DNA of 64,000 nucleotides. Source: Bacillota bacterium (GTDB lineage Bacteria > Bacillota > UBA4882 > UBA8346). Both the position numbers and the translations under genes were made by a program. Numbering within the stretch: the stretch's first letter is position 1; every line of letters starts with the position of its first letter. Below, piece by piece: positions 51,554-60,616 of this stretch. Under the pieces are notes generated by a model. It was not told the origin of the DNA. It made no database searches and saw only the letters and a list, made by a program, of their open reading frames with translations. Where the stretch lies: contig JAKPCT010000291.1 in the NCBI GenBank assembly GCA_029553165.1, forward strand, positions 29,011 to 93,010, in the 5' to 3' direction.

Positions 51554-52465
51554 ATGCTCAATTTCGGATATTTTTCACCTTCTTTGCAACCACGAGAGTG
51601 GTGGGGGCGTTTGAGTACCAAGTTTCCAGAAGCTGTCCGCTACCATTTTGGTCCACTGCAAACCGGAACACTTATCGGGAAAATATCCGGAGCGGAAGTA
51701 CAAGGATGGGGCTGGCAAGTTCCTAAAGACACTGACGTGATCTGGAATCGATCAAAGGAAGAGCAAATTTGGAGAAGGATCAATACGGATTTTACCAAAA
51801 AACAGGTTAAAGTATTGGGAATTGATCCAGGGAGCAATTTGAATCCTCCGGAAGAATTTTTAACCCAGCCCGGGTTTCCCGGTGTCAGTGATGGAAAATC
51901 TTTAGAGGCTTTATTGTTTATTTACCGGTTTCGGGCAGTGTTTCGTTCGCGCGGGATTGCCACTCAAAATGCCAAGGTAGCAATTGTTTGGGAAGAAGGT
52001 AATTTGGGACTGACATGTGCCCGTCTGATAGCCGGTGATATCCGATTTCTAACGTTAATTCATCCCAATTATCGAATTTTAGAACAAGCGGCGGAAATTA
52101 TCTATTCAGAAAGTGGAATTTCGCCGATAATATCTACAAGGTTAACCGAAGATGTTGGCGCGGTAAATATTATTATCCAGTGCGGTAAGATAAGCCGGGA
52201 CTCATCAGTGATGAGTAATTTAGCGGCAATTAAATTTAAATTGTTTCAAGGGTATCCAATAAAGTCACAACCAGGTCTGCACTTGCCTTTGGAAATGATT
52301 GGTTTATCAGGCCCGATGCAATTGTCTCCTGTATTAGGTGAGACATTGTTAAGAGCAGGTTTTGATGTGGCAACAGGTTCCTGGATAGGTTCCAATCTAA
52401 TCGTTGAACGTATTGCTATGTTGGCTAAACTGTTAAACGAGATTGGGGTGAGGATCAAGATATAA
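51554..52465 (+). CDS. Uncharacterised Rossmann-like protein
   Basis: A 303-residue protein. The N-terminal part is rich in Trp and Pro (WWGRLSTKF ... GWGWQVPKD). A central segment NAKVAIVWEEGNLGLTCARLIAGD (about 140-162) looks like a beta-alpha-beta nucleotide site with a G-x2-G-like turn. Further alpha/beta units follow, with GLSGPMQLSPVLGETLLRAGF near the end. No family is assigned. It resembles a dehydrogenase-like partner of the upstream quinate-dehydrogenase-like protein, by position only. The ATG at 51554 is 7 nt after the AGGCGG arm. Confidence 0.6.
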   Translation: MLNFGYFSPSLQPREWWGRLSTKFPEAVRYHFGPLQTGTLIGKISGAEVQGWGWQVPKDTDVIWNRSKEEQIWRRINTDFTKKQVKVLGIDPGSNLNPPEEFLTQPGFPGVSDGKSLEALLFIYRFRAVFRSRGIATQNAKVAIVWEEGNLGLTCARLIAGDIRFLTLIHPNYRILEQAAEIIYSESGISPIISTRLTEDVGAVNIIIQCGKISRDSSVMSNLAAIKFKLFQGYPIKSQPGLHLPLEMIGLSGPMQLSPVLGETLLRAGFDVATGSWIGSNLIVERIAMLAKLLNEIGVRIKI

Positions 52466-52475
52466 TGTGGTTGAC

Positions 52476-52504
52476 TTGACACTTGGTGACCTATGGATTA
52501 TAAT
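52476..52504 (+). promoter_or_regulatory. Consensus sigma-A promoter upstream of greA
   Basis: A perfect TTGACA (52476-52481), 17-bp spacer and perfect TATAAT (52499-52504). Predicted transcription start is near 52511, about 216 nt before greA. Confidence 0.9.
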
Positions 52505-52510
52505 GAAACT

Positions 52511-52726
52511 GTTTTAATAGCACTGGAAAATATCCGGTGCTTACGCTTTAGTTAACGACAAAACAAGCCGAATACAGCTTTGAACTGCTGTTTTATGTCT
52601 ACTTACTGCTTCAGTGGGATGTATATTCAGCCTAATCTTGGTTGACAATATATCTGCTTGATAAAGAATAAACTTTTAGAGGTGGACATATATTTATTTA
52701 AAATTCGGCCTGAGAGGAGCGGAAAT
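52511..52726 (+). promoter_or_regulatory. Long structured greA leader (possible small RNA)
   Basis: The leader has a strong hairpin GCACTGGA/TCCGGTGC near 52517-52537 and a weaker ACAGC/GCTGT hairpin (52574-52591) followed by TTTTATG. The second could release a short RNA of about 85 nt. A second TTGACA at about 52644 suggests an additional promoter nearer to greA. No known riboswitch class was recognised. Confidence 0.4.
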
Positions 52727-53203
52727 ATGGGAAACGACAAAGAAGTTATTTTGACTTTGGATGGCTTAGCAAAACTAGAAAAAGAATTGGAGCACCTAAA
52801 GACAGTACGTCGCCGGGAGGTTGCCGAACGTATTCGGCAAGCATTGGAATTTGGCGACATCAGCGAAAATTCGGAGTATGAAGATGCCAAAAATGAGCAA
52901 GGATTTATTGAAGGCCGAATCCTCTCAATTGAAAAGATGTTACGTAATGCTAAAGTTATCGATGATTCAGAGGGAAATACAGGCGTTGTTACTGTTGGCT
53001 CAACAGTTAAGTTGGTTGAGGTTAATGGTGGAGCCGAAGTTGAATATACCGTTGTTGGTTCGGCCGAAGCTGATCCCTTGAAATTCAAAATTTCCAATGA
53101 GTCCCCGGTAGGAAGAAGTTTAATGGGGCAAAAAGTTGGGAGTATCGTTAATGTTACCGTTCCAATCGGAACAATCCAGTATAAAATTCTTGAAATAAAG
53201 TAA
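52727..53203 (+). CDS. greA: Transcription elongation factor GreA
   Basis: A 158-residue protein, the usual GreA length. The N-terminal coiled coil reaches into the RNA polymerase channel and bears the acidic tip [16 protein letters not shown] (about 43-58) that stimulates transcript cleavage. The C-terminal FKBP-like domain ends with [18 protein letters not shown]. The ATG at 52727 follows GAGGAG at 7 nt; the longer frame upstream lacks support. lysS lies downstream after a terminator. Confidence 0.97.
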   Translation: MGNDKEVILTLDGLAKLEKELEHLKTVRRREVAERIRQALEFGDISENSEYEDAKNEQGFIEGRILSIEKMLRNAKVIDDSEGNTGVVTVGSTVKLVEVNGGAEVEYTVVGSAEADPLKFKISNESPVGRSLMGQKVGSIVNVTVPIGTIQYKILEIK

Positions 53204-53291
53204 TTTGAAATTATGTAACCACAGAGGCGGTTAAATCAATTCATGTTGGTTTAACCATCTTGTTTATTCAACTATTATATGGGGATTAATT

Positions 53292-53319
53292 AGAGTGGTT
53301 AAACCACTCTAGTTTTTTT
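53292..53319 (+). terminator. Terminator between greA and lysS
   Basis: AGAGTGGTT and AACCACTCT stem followed by seven T residues. Confidence 0.92.
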
Positions 53320-53392
53320 GACTGTTGTGTTGATATAAATATATTACATTTTTATCCGAATTTTTGGATTTATTATTTTGTTGAGTTCTCGT

Positions 53393-53415
53393 GAATGCCT
53401 GTTTGAGAGGCATTC
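53393..53415 (+). repeat. Hairpin in the lysS leader
   Basis: GAATGCC and GGCATTC form a 7-bp stem around TGTTTGAGA, about 55 bp before the lysS start. It has no T tract and no T-box or L-box features. The role is unknown. Confidence 0.45.
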
Positions 53416-53470
53416 ATTCGAGGTAATAATGGAGTAAAAATTTCAACTATGGTTTTTGGAGGTAGGAACG

Positions 53471-54946
53471 TTGGAACCGGAAATTCAAACAAATGAGCAG
53501 ATTAGGATTAGATTAGAAAAGTTAAAGACTTTGAAAGAGAGTGGGAAAAACCCTTATGGGGAACGATTTGATCGGACTCATCTGATTGAGGCGATCACCA
53601 ATCAGTTTGAAGAATTAGAAAATCAAACAGTAACTATTGCAGGTCGGTTAGTAGCGCTGCGGGATCAAGGAAAAGCCTGTTTTGCCAATATTATTGACCA
53701 GACCGGTACGGTTCAACTGTATTGTAAAATTGATGTTCTGGGCGAAGCCGAATTTAGGAGTTTTGTCGACTTAGATTTGGGTGATATTATTGGTGTTACT
53801 GGAATAGTATTTAAAACCAAGCGGGGTCAGATATCGGTACAGGTAAATTCATTCCGTCTGTTATCCAAGGCGCTTCGTCCATTACCTGAAAAATGGCACG
53901 GGTTAAAGGATACGGACCTCCGTTATCGGCAACGTTATTTAGATTTGATCTCCAATCCGGAAGTAAAAGAGACATTTTTAAAACGGACCAAAATTATTAG
54001 GACGATCAGACATTTGTTGGATAATGAAGGATTTGTTGAGGTTGAAACCCCGGTTTTGAGTGTATTGGCTGGAGGCGGACATGCCCGGCCGTTTGAGACG
54101 CATCACAATGCGTTGGATTTGGATCTAACCTTAAGAATTGCGCTTGAATTGTATCATAAGAGGTTAATTGTAGGCGGATTTGACCGTGTTTATGAGATTG
54201 GACACTGTTTCCGCAATGAAGGGATTTCTACCAGACATAATCCGGAATTTACAATGATGGAGTTATATCAGGCCTACGCTGATTATGAAGTGATGATGGA
54301 GCTTACGGAAAGAATCATTAAAGAAGCAGCGTTAGCAGTCTGTGGAACTACGAAAATCAGCTATCAGGGAACCGAGATTGACTTAACACCGCCGTTTCCG
54401 AGATTGTCAATTATTGAAGCGATTGAGAAATACACAGGAATCAAATGGTTGGAAGTTGCCGATGATCAAGCGGCGGTTGCTGCAGCGCAGCAGCTTGGGT
54501 TGAAGATTGATCCGAAATCGACTAAAGGAATGGTCTTGGATGAGATCTGTTCCGAATTTGTTGAACCTAAATTAATGCAGCCAACCTTCCTGATTGACTA
54601 TCCAATTGAGATTTCACCGTTGGCCAAGAAAAAAGCAGACAATCCGGAGTTAACTTACCGCTTTGAGCTGTTTATCTATGGACGGGAGATGGCGAACGCC
54701 TTTTCTGAATTGAATGATCCTTTGGATCAACGTGAGCGGTTTGTTGCGCAAGCGCGAGAGAAAGCGAAAGGAAATGAAGACGCAATGGTCTGGGATGAGG
54801 ATTTCCTGGTTGCGCTCGAACATGGCATGCCTCCGACCGGAGGGATGGGAATGGGGATCGATCGTCTGGTGATGCTGCTGACAGACTCTCCGTCAATCCG
54901 TGATGTGATCCTGTTCCCGTTAATGCGTCCATTGGAAAATAAGTAA
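53471..54946 (+). CDS. lysS: Lysyl-tRNA synthetase, class II
   Basis: A 491-residue enzyme. The N-terminal OB-fold anticodon-binding domain ([21 protein letters not shown], about 55-75) is followed by the catalytic domain with motif 1 near [26 protein letters not shown], motif 2 [22 protein letters not shown], and motif 3 [14 protein letters not shown]. It charges tRNA-Lys. A tRNA-Lys(TTT) gene lies about 8 kb downstream. It starts with TTG 53471, 8 nt after GGAGG. Confidence 0.98.
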   Translation: MEPEIQTNEQIRIRLEKLKTLKESGKNPYGERFDRTHLIEAITNQFEELENQTVTIAGRLVALRDQGKACFANIIDQTGTVQLYCKIDVLGEAEFRSFVDLDLGDIIGVTGIVFKTKRGQISVQVNSFRLLSKALRPLPEKWHGLKDTDLRYRQRYLDLISNPEVKETFLKRTKIIRTIRHLLDNEGFVEVETPVLSVLAGGGHARPFETHHNALDLDLTLRIALELYHKRLIVGGFDRVYEIGHCFRNEGISTRHNPEFTMMELYQAYADYEVMMELTERIIKEAALAVCGTTKISYQGTEIDLTPPFPRLSIIEAIEKYTGIKWLEVADDQAAVAAAQQLGLKIDPKSTKGMVLDEICSEFVEPKLMQPTFLIDYPIEISPLAKKKADNPELTYRFELFIYGREMANAFSELNDPLDQRERFVAQAREKAKGNEDAMVWDEDFLVALEHGMPPTGGMGMGIDRLVMLLTDSPSIRDVILFPLMRPLENK

Positions 54947-54967
54947 TTTGGTCAATAAAACAAATAA

Positions 54968-55015
54968 AATCCAGATATGAATTCGTTTATTCGGGTTCAT
55001 CATCTGGATTTTTTT
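54968..55015. terminator. Terminator between convergent lysS and deoC
   Basis: AATCCAGAT and ATCTGGATT form the outer stem with a TGAA/TTCA extension, followed by TTTTT on the plus strand. Confidence 0.82.
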
Positions 55016-55031
55016 AGTGTAAAGAAAACTA

Positions 55032-55712
55032 TTAATAAGAATCCGTAGTTGGTTGCTGTTGTTGAGTAACAATTTGGATTCCGGAACTGGTACCAAGACG
55101 ATTCGCTCCGGCTTCGATCATTTTAAGCGCGGTGAGGTAGTCCCTGATACCTCCGGATGCTTTAACGCCTTTATCAGGACCTACAGTATTACGCATCAAA
55201 GTAACATCATCGGCAGTTGCGCCGCCGGGCCCAAATCCGGTCGAAGTTTTGACAAAATCGGCCCCGCAATCGATGCAGATTTTACAAGCTTCAATCTTTT
55301 CAGCAGTGGTTAATAAGCCAGTCTCTAAAATAACCTTGACCACCGCTTTTCCTGCAGCTGCTTTAACAACTGAAGCAATATCATGGATAACCAGATCAGT
55401 CAGTTTTGACTTGAAGGCTCCGATATTGAGTACCATGTCAATCTCTGCTGCGCCGTTCAGGATCGCTTCTTGGGCTTCATTAACCTTCTGTTGAGTGCTG
55501 TTTGCTCCCAAAGGGAAACCAATCACAGTACATACTTTAATCGGAGTATTTTTGAGCTGTTCGGCAGCAAACGGTACCCAGAAAGGATTGATGCAGACCG
55601 AATAAAAACCATAAGTGATTGCTTCCTGACATAACTGCTGAATTTGTTCTTTAGTGGCTTCCGGTTTTAGCAGGGTATGATCGATCATTGGTGCCAAATT
55701 AATATCAATCAT
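55032..55712 (-). CDS. deoC: Deoxyribose-phosphate aldolase
   Basis: A 226-residue class I aldolase with a TIM barrel. Schiff-base lysine is in [11 protein letters not shown] (about residue 150). The partner lysine sits in [12 protein letters not shown] (about 195), and the start [12 protein letters not shown] is typical. It splits 2-deoxyribose 5-phosphate into glyceraldehyde 3-phosphate and acetaldehyde. The C-terminal QQQQP stretch is a lineage-specific tail. The ATG lies 8 nt after GGAGG. Confidence 0.96.
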   Translation of the reverse strand: MIDINLAPMIDHTLLKPEATKEQIQQLCQEAITYGFYSVCINPFWVPFAAEQLKNTPIKVCTVIGFPLGANSTQQKVNEAQEAILNGAAEIDMVLNIGAFKSKLTDLVIHDIASVVKAAAGKAVVKVILETGLLTTAEKIEACKICIDCGADFVKTSTGFGPGGATADDVTLMRNTVGPDKGVKASGGIRDYLTALKMIEAGANRLGTSSGIQIVTQQQQPTTDSY

Positions 55713-55855
55713 TGTATTTCCTCCAAATTTAACTAAATTAGTTCAGTTTAAGCTAAGTGAAATTAAAGGAGAATTTATTAAAGTGAAGAATTTTAATTAA
55801 AGTTATTTTGAACTTTCGACGATTATTTTTTTGATAAATGCAACTGGAGTGTATA

Positions 55856-56380
55856 ATGCTTAATTATATCATAATTTGTATAATAATGTTGTTGATTATA
55901 ATGATTATTAAAATTGTCAATATTTTAGTTGAATTTAAAAGACAAGCGGATAATGCCTTATACCAGATTGATTCTCAAATAAAGCGGAGAATTGATTTGA
56001 TCCCTAACCTGGTGGAGATCATTAAAGCGAATACTGCTTTAGAAGAAGCTGCTTTTGAGCGTCTGATTGAAGCCCGGGCTAGCTTGATGCGAGGAGGAAC
56101 AATTGTTGAACGGGCTCAGGCTCAAAATGAATTTGATTGTGCATTAACAACTTTATTAACAGCTACAGAAAGTTATTTGGAATTAACAACTGATGAAAAC
56201 TTCATTTTCTTGAAAGATGAGTTATCAAATGCTGAAAACAGCATTAATGTTTCCCGCGAAAGATACAATAGCTCAGTCCGGAAATATAATCAATTGATCC
56301 AGCAAGTTCCTGGTAACATTATTGCTAATATCATGGGCTATGCATGTAAAGAGTTTTTTAATGCCGACAAAGTTTCCTAA
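55856..56380 (+). CDS. LemA-family protein
   Basis: A 174-residue protein. An N-terminal membrane helix (about 2-24) leads into the LemA helical bundle with VEFKRQADNALYQIDSQIKRRIDLIPNLVEIIKA, the family core, and a C-terminal NVSRERYNSSVRKYNQLIQQVPGNIIA. LemA proteins are membrane-anchored, with the bundle outside, and have no defined biochemical role. The neighbour TPM or M48 genes often seen beside lemA are absent. The ATG at 55856 follows CTGGAG at 6 nt. Confidence 0.92.
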   Translation: MLNYIIICIIMLLIIMIIKIVNILVEFKRQADNALYQIDSQIKRRIDLIPNLVEIIKANTALEEAAFERLIEARASLMRGGTIVERAQAQNEFDCALTTLLTATESYLELTTDENFIFLKDELSNAENSINVSRERYNSSVRKYNQLIQQVPGNIIANIMGYACKEFFNADKVS

Positions 56381-56391
56381 TCTGATTGTTG

Positions 56392-57309
56392 TTAAATCTT
56401 CTTGCCGCAAACCCCATATTTTTCTCCGTGTTCTTCATTGCCTAGAGGTTCAATATGGACCGAAACATCATAGACATTATCCAAAACTGCCTTGATGGCA
56501 TTCTCCACTTCGACAGCAATCGCATGCCCTTTTTCAACAGTTAAATCCCGATCCACTTCAATATCGATATCGATCACCAGTAGACTGGCTAATTTCCGAA
56601 TGCGGGTCCGATGCGGATTGTGAGCCCCGGCGACTTTACTGACTGCCTCAAAAATTTGATTGTAGATCGAGGTATCTTCATAGCCTTCCATCAGTTCGGT
56701 ATTGGTTTCCAGAAAGATTTTGATCGCTGTAATTAAAACCCAAAGACTGATTATTAACGCAAAAATGGGGTCGAGGATGGGGGTGTTAAACCAGAAAGCA
56801 AATGCCAAACCGATTAAAATACCTAGTGAGATAAAGATATCATTGAGCATATTTTTCCCATTAGCAATCAACATCTGGCTGGAGGTTTTCTTGCCGATGC
56901 TAAACTGGGTGAAAGCGAGGATGATCTTTCCAACGATTGAGATAATGGTGATATAAATAGCCGTTATTGAAGGTAGTTCAACCGGTTTTGCAGCAACCAG
57001 TTTTTGGACTGAAAATTGTAATAGTTGAGCACCAATAAAAAAAATGATGAACGAAATGATGATTGTAGCAATCGGTTCAGCCCGGTGGTGACCATAGGGA
57101 TGAGTTTTATCAGGTTCTTTGGCAATAATTTGGGTGGCAAATAAAATGATTAAAAAACTAAGGATATCGGTGGTGCTGTCAATGCCATCACCGATAACCG
57201 CTAAACTTTCGGAAGTTATTCCAATTATTATTTTTAATACTGCTAAAATCAGATTGCCAACAATCCCGGCCCATGCTGCAATTGTAATTAAAGATAAACG
57301 GTTATTCAT
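56392..57309 (-). CDS. Cation diffusion facilitator (CDF) transporter
   Basis: A 305-residue protein with six membrane helices and a C-terminal ferredoxin-like cytoplasmic domain (from about 210). The transport site has DGIDS in helix 2 (Asp-x3-Asp) and NGKNMLND in helix 5, where an Asn takes the place of the first His or Asp. The HPYGHHRAEP loop is the usual histidine loop. It exports divalent metals in exchange for protons. The site composition differs from zinc-specific HxxxD proteins and could favour Mn or Fe, an inference only. Confidence 0.92.
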   Translation of the reverse strand: MNNRLSLITIAAWAGIVGNLILAVLKIIIGITSESLAVIGDGIDSTTDILSFLIILFATQIIAKEPDKTHPYGHHRAEPIATIIISFIIFFIGAQLLQFSVQKLVAAKPVELPSITAIYITIISIVGKIILAFTQFSIGKKTSSQMLIANGKNMLNDIFISLGILIGLAFAFWFNTPILDPIFALIISLWVLITAIKIFLETNTELMEGYEDTSIYNQIFEAVSKVAGAHNPHRTRIRKLASLLVIDIDIEVDRDLTVEKGHAIAVEVENAIKAVLDNVYDVSVHIEPLGNEEHGEKYGVCGKKI

Positions 57310-57363
57310 TAAATCCTCATGTTTGAAAGTTTTAACATCTTATTTTACGTCAGTTAAGCTAAA

Positions 57364-59016
57364 TTATTCCTGTTGAAACCCAGCAATCAATTCGGGGACA
57401 GTTTTCGGGACCCATTGTTGGTTCACTTCTTTTAATCCGTATACGGTTTTCAGCTTCTGTTGTAATCCGTGATGTAATTTATGGGCAATTGACTTCAAGT
57501 CTTTGTCAGGGTCTGTCGCAGAAGGATAATCGGGATGTTGTAAGTTAACCCCGCTGGCCATCAAGTTTTCCAGGACAAGTTTTGCAGCCAGAAAACGATC
57601 ATATTTGTCAACCCCAAAGATTAGTAAATTATCAAGCATTCCAATTATCTCCCAGGTGACTTGTTCTGCTTGGGAGTATAATCCGGCGTCTTTATCCTGG
57701 TCAGAGAAGCGTACTGGCAGGTTGTCGATGATATAGTCAATCTTTTCAACCAGGAATTTGAGATTGAATAATCCGGTAGCACAATTGAAAAGAATCTTTT
57801 TACCGGTGGCTTCTGCTTTCAATACTTCGGCAGCACTGATTGCCGGCCCAATATCAGCGCAATTGAGCCGGTGCTGTTGGTCTTTGATCAAAATTCCACC
57901 CTTGATATCGACAGCGGTCCGGAAAGAAAATTCAAATCCGGCTGCTTTATTCTGTAACGCCAGTAATGCCAGGGATACCGGATCAACGGTATAGCCCAGA
58001 TTATCGACATTGCCAAGATAAGCAAAGCGCTTGCCGCAGTTGAGTAATTGTTGATAAACATTACGCAGGATTTCAAAGTTTTGGCCATGTCCGCCGGGCA
58101 TCGGGAGTACATTGTTCTCTTTGCCGTAGGCATTAGTAAAGATGGTCTTGGGGCGGCCATATTTACTATGGCTAAAAGCTGCCAGCATTGGTTGGATCCC
58201 GGTCAGGGCATCGGTGATGTTGACTTTGGTTTCGTTGATTAGATCAGCAAGGTATTTGCTGGAGGAGTACTCCTGATAAGCTGCTTCGATCTGTTCATTA
58301 TTATAAACACTGGTCATCTGGAATAATGGCGCCAGTACATCAGAGTTCGAATCGACTGTTTTTTGGTAACGTAAGGTCTCGATTAATAATGATCGCATCT
58401 TCAACTCAATAAAGCTGGGGCCGGGAGAGCCGTCCTTATTGATGAATGCGGGAGCAAGACCTTTAGGGAGATCTCTGGCGATGTTTGCTAAAGTATTAAA
58501 TTCTGTTCGACAGATATTAAATAGAGTTTCATTAAGAGATTGATTTTTTTTGGTATCGAAATAACTACTGGCAGATCCACCGTTCAAAATACCATAGCTA
58601 AGAGTCGGATAGAGTTTGATCCCGAGGTCCTTCAAATCATTCTTGGAAAAATGGAGTTTAGTCCCGCTGACGGTACCAATAGTTGTCAGGTCGATCGCTA
58701 AACCGAGTTGGTCGATGTTTTGTTGGGCGGTATGGCGGTCGATAGTAAACTCAAATTCATTGGTCAAATCAATGACGGTCTCACCATCAATTGAAGGGAT
58801 ATCAGTGACTTGGACCGGTTTGATATTGTCGAATTTGCCTTCATTATAACGGTTAAGTAATTTACGGGTTAGTTGGAGATCGATCTTTTTTGCGTGCATA
58901 TCGGCTTCAATTTCAGGAGTGAAACCATAGTTATTGGTTGGTAATTCTGTTTCTTTAATCATCTGCATCACCTGTATTATTTTTCTATTATTTCTATTAT
59001 TATTTTCTGCCAGCAT
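57364..59016 (-). CDS. UTP-sugar-1-phosphate uridylyltransferase (UDPGP family)
   Basis: A 550-residue protein of the eukaryote-like UDPGP type. The nucleotide loop is YGILNGGSASSYF (141-153), followed by a long insertion. MPGGHGQNFEIL (306-317) and YLGNVDNLGYTVDP (333-346) are the sugar-phosphate and metal (NxDN) motifs, and AVDIKGG (368-374) completes the pattern. The reaction makes UDP-glucose or a related UDP-sugar plus pyrophosphate from UTP. The exact sugar is not readable. The ATG at 59016 is about 4 nt from AAGGA. It is divergent from the M23 peptidase gene. Confidence 0.82.
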   Translation of the reverse strand: MLAENNNRNNRKIIQVMQMIKETELPTNNYGFTPEIEADMHAKKIDLQLTRKLLNRYNEGKFDNIKPVQVTDIPSIDGETVIDLTNEFEFTIDRHTAQQNIDQLGLAIDLTTIGTVSGTKLHFSKNDLKDLGIKLYPTLSYGILNGGSASSYFDTKKNQSLNETLFNICRTEFNTLANIARDLPKGLAPAFINKDGSPGPSFIELKMRSLLIETLRYQKTVDSNSDVLAPLFQMTSVYNNEQIEAAYQEYSSSKYLADLINETKVNITDALTGIQPMLAAFSHSKYGRPKTIFTNAYGKENNVLPMPGGHGQNFEILRNVYQQLLNCGKRFAYLGNVDNLGYTVDPVSLALLALQNKAAGFEFSFRTAVDIKGGILIKDQQHRLNCADIGPAISAAEVLKAEATGKKILFNCATGLFNLKFLVEKIDYIIDNLPVRFSDQDKDAGLYSQAEQVTWEIIGMLDNLLIFGVDKYDRFLAAKLVLENLMASGVNLQHPDYPSATDPDKDLKSIAHKLHHGLQQKLKTVYGLKEVNQQWVPKTVPELIAGFQQE

Positions 59017-59172
59017 TAATCCTTCTTCTTCTCTAATGTTTCGGCAAAAATTATTTTTTTATTATGTCTAAATGAAGATACTACAAACCAGTAACCATCA
59101 TCTACCATCCGAATTTGACAGGTTATAATGCTCTTTTGTCGAAAACAGATCTTGAGGAGAGGAGGGTCTGTT

Positions 59173-60324
59173 TTGCGTTTGAAAACAGTATTATTGCTGC
59201 TTGGTATTGTGGTATTTTCAACTACTCTTTTTTCTCCGGGGTTAGTATATGGGGCTGGTTCACAGCAAAATTTAGATACTATAATAAATAAGACCAAACA
59301 AGAGCTTAATCGCGAAAAAGTAAAAGAGCGATCCGTAATCACCAATCTTCAAAAGCAACAGAAAGAATTAACTAAATTAGAGAACAATTATACCCGGATT
59401 AAAACTAATCTGAGTAAATCACAGCATAAATTATCATTAACCAAACAGGAATTGACGGCGTTGAAAGATGATCTGTCAGTGCTGGAAGAGGAGTTGGATG
59501 CGAAGAAAGAATCTTTAGGAGAATTTCTTACAGTAGTTTATATGTATGGGCCACAATCATATTTGGAAGTCTTATTACAAGCAGAGAATTTTGGGGATTT
59601 TATTACGCGTTTTAACAATCTGGCCTATTTTGTACGGAAAGATTTTGAGTTAATCAATCAATATGTCGAACTAAGGCGGGAATTGGTTAAGAAACAGACT
59701 ACCATTAAAAAGAAGCAAGAATTGGCCGAGAAAGAATATCAAAACATAGTCTCATTACAACAGACAGTTTTGGAAGAACAACAAAAAATTGTCCGTTCAG
59801 TTCAAGCAACTCAAAATGAATTGGCCAAAATCCAAAACAACCGTGCTAAATTGGAACAAGCGCTCAAAGAGTATGAACAGACTTCGAATCAGATTGGCGA
59901 ATATATTAAAAAGGGTCAACAAGTAAAAATATTAGGGACGGGCGTCCTTGTCTGGCCGGCCCGCGGTCGAATCACTTCTAACTTCGGCTGGAGGAAACAT
60001 CCGGTTTTAAAGAAGCAAAAATACCATAACGGGATCGATATTGCCGTACCAAAAGGAACTCCGGTTTTGGCTGTGGATAATGGTGTGGTATTAGTGAGTG
60101 GTTGGCAAGGAGGATATGGGTATTTTGTGGCAATTGATCATGGTGGAGGGATTTCAACCTGTTTTGGTCACAATTCCCGCCTGTTAGTCAAAGCCGGTGA
60201 TGTAGTCTTTAAAGGGCAACAAATTGCATTATCAGGTAGTACCGGTCTGTCAACCGGTCCGCATCTCCATTTTGAAGTGCGGAAAAATGGAGTTCCCGTC
60301 AACCCGTTGCTGTATTTACCTTAA
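59173..60324 (+). CDS. Exported M23-family peptidase with coiled coil (EnvC/NlpD-like)
   Basis: A 383-residue protein. A signal peptide (about 5-28, ending VYGAG) is followed by two long coiled-coil segments (about 32-115 and 170-245). The C-terminal LytM domain has HNGIDIAVPKGTPV (first zinc His and Asp), GHNSRL and GPHLHFEVRKNG (last ligands). It cleaves peptidoglycan cross-links or activates amidases. The layout resembles EnvC and FtsX-linked PcsB-like hydrolases. It starts with TTG 59173, 7 nt after GGAGAGGAGGG. Confidence 0.93.
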   Translation: MRLKTVLLLLGIVVFSTTLFSPGLVYGAGSQQNLDTIINKTKQELNREKVKERSVITNLQKQQKELTKLENNYTRIKTNLSKSQHKLSLTKQELTALKDDLSVLEEELDAKKESLGEFLTVVYMYGPQSYLEVLLQAENFGDFITRFNNLAYFVRKDFELINQYVELRRELVKKQTTIKKKQELAEKEYQNIVSLQQTVLEEQQKIVRSVQATQNELAKIQNNRAKLEQALKEYEQTSNQIGEYIKKGQQVKILGTGVLVWPARGRITSNFGWRKHPVLKKQKYHNGIDIAVPKGTPVLAVDNGVVLVSGWQGGYGYFVAIDHGGGISTCFGHNSRLLVKAGDVVFKGQQIALSGSTGLSTGPHLHFEVRKNGVPVNPLLYLP

Positions 60325-60330
60325 AAAAAT

Positions 60331-60357
60331 AAACCCGACCGGAAGGTCGGGTGTTTT
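60331..60357 (+). terminator. Terminator after the M23 gene
   Basis: ACCCGACC, GGAA, GGTCGGGT, then GTTTTA. Confidence 0.88.
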
Positions 60358-60360
60358 ATG

Positions 60361-60575
60361 CAAGAGACCGATAGATCATCCGAATTCACCTACTCTTCTG
60401 AAACCAATAGTACATCTTTGAAAGTTTACTCTACTAGAGAAACTAAAGAGAGAAACCTGCGAAGAGTAGAAAGTTTAAGAAAGAGTCAGCAGTCACCTGA
60501 CAGATGAACCTGAGATTTACCACTACCGGTGATAAATCATGAACCGTCATTGCTATCGGTCTCTCGTTTATTATT
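60361..60575. ncRNA. Predicted multi-branched structured RNA of unknown class
   Basis: A perfect 12-bp closing stem joins AGAGACCGATAG (60363-60374) to CTATCGGTCTCT (60553-60564). Inside are a 9-bp stem CTACTCTTC/GAAGAGTAG (60390-60398, 60461-60469) enclosing a hairpin AGTTTaCTCT-act-AGAGaAACT (60423-60444), a GTCAG/CTGAC hairpin (60485-60501), and a GATTTA-CAC/GTG-TAAATC hairpin (60514-60538). No frame is coding. It lies between the M23 terminator and the convergent LysR gene, so it is free-standing. The strand is not settled: the plus strand ends CGTTTATTATT, a weak T tract. It is not recognised as tmRNA, RNase P, SRP or a known riboswitch; 6S RNA is not excluded. Confidence 0.55.
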
Positions 60576-60616
60576 ATGTTTCGATTCTAAAAGAATATTC
60601 AGCAAAATAATGGTAA

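Noticed and set aside
53320..53470. T-box or lysine riboswitch before lysS
   Set aside because: Only one 7-bp hairpin without T tract; no T-box or L-box consensus.
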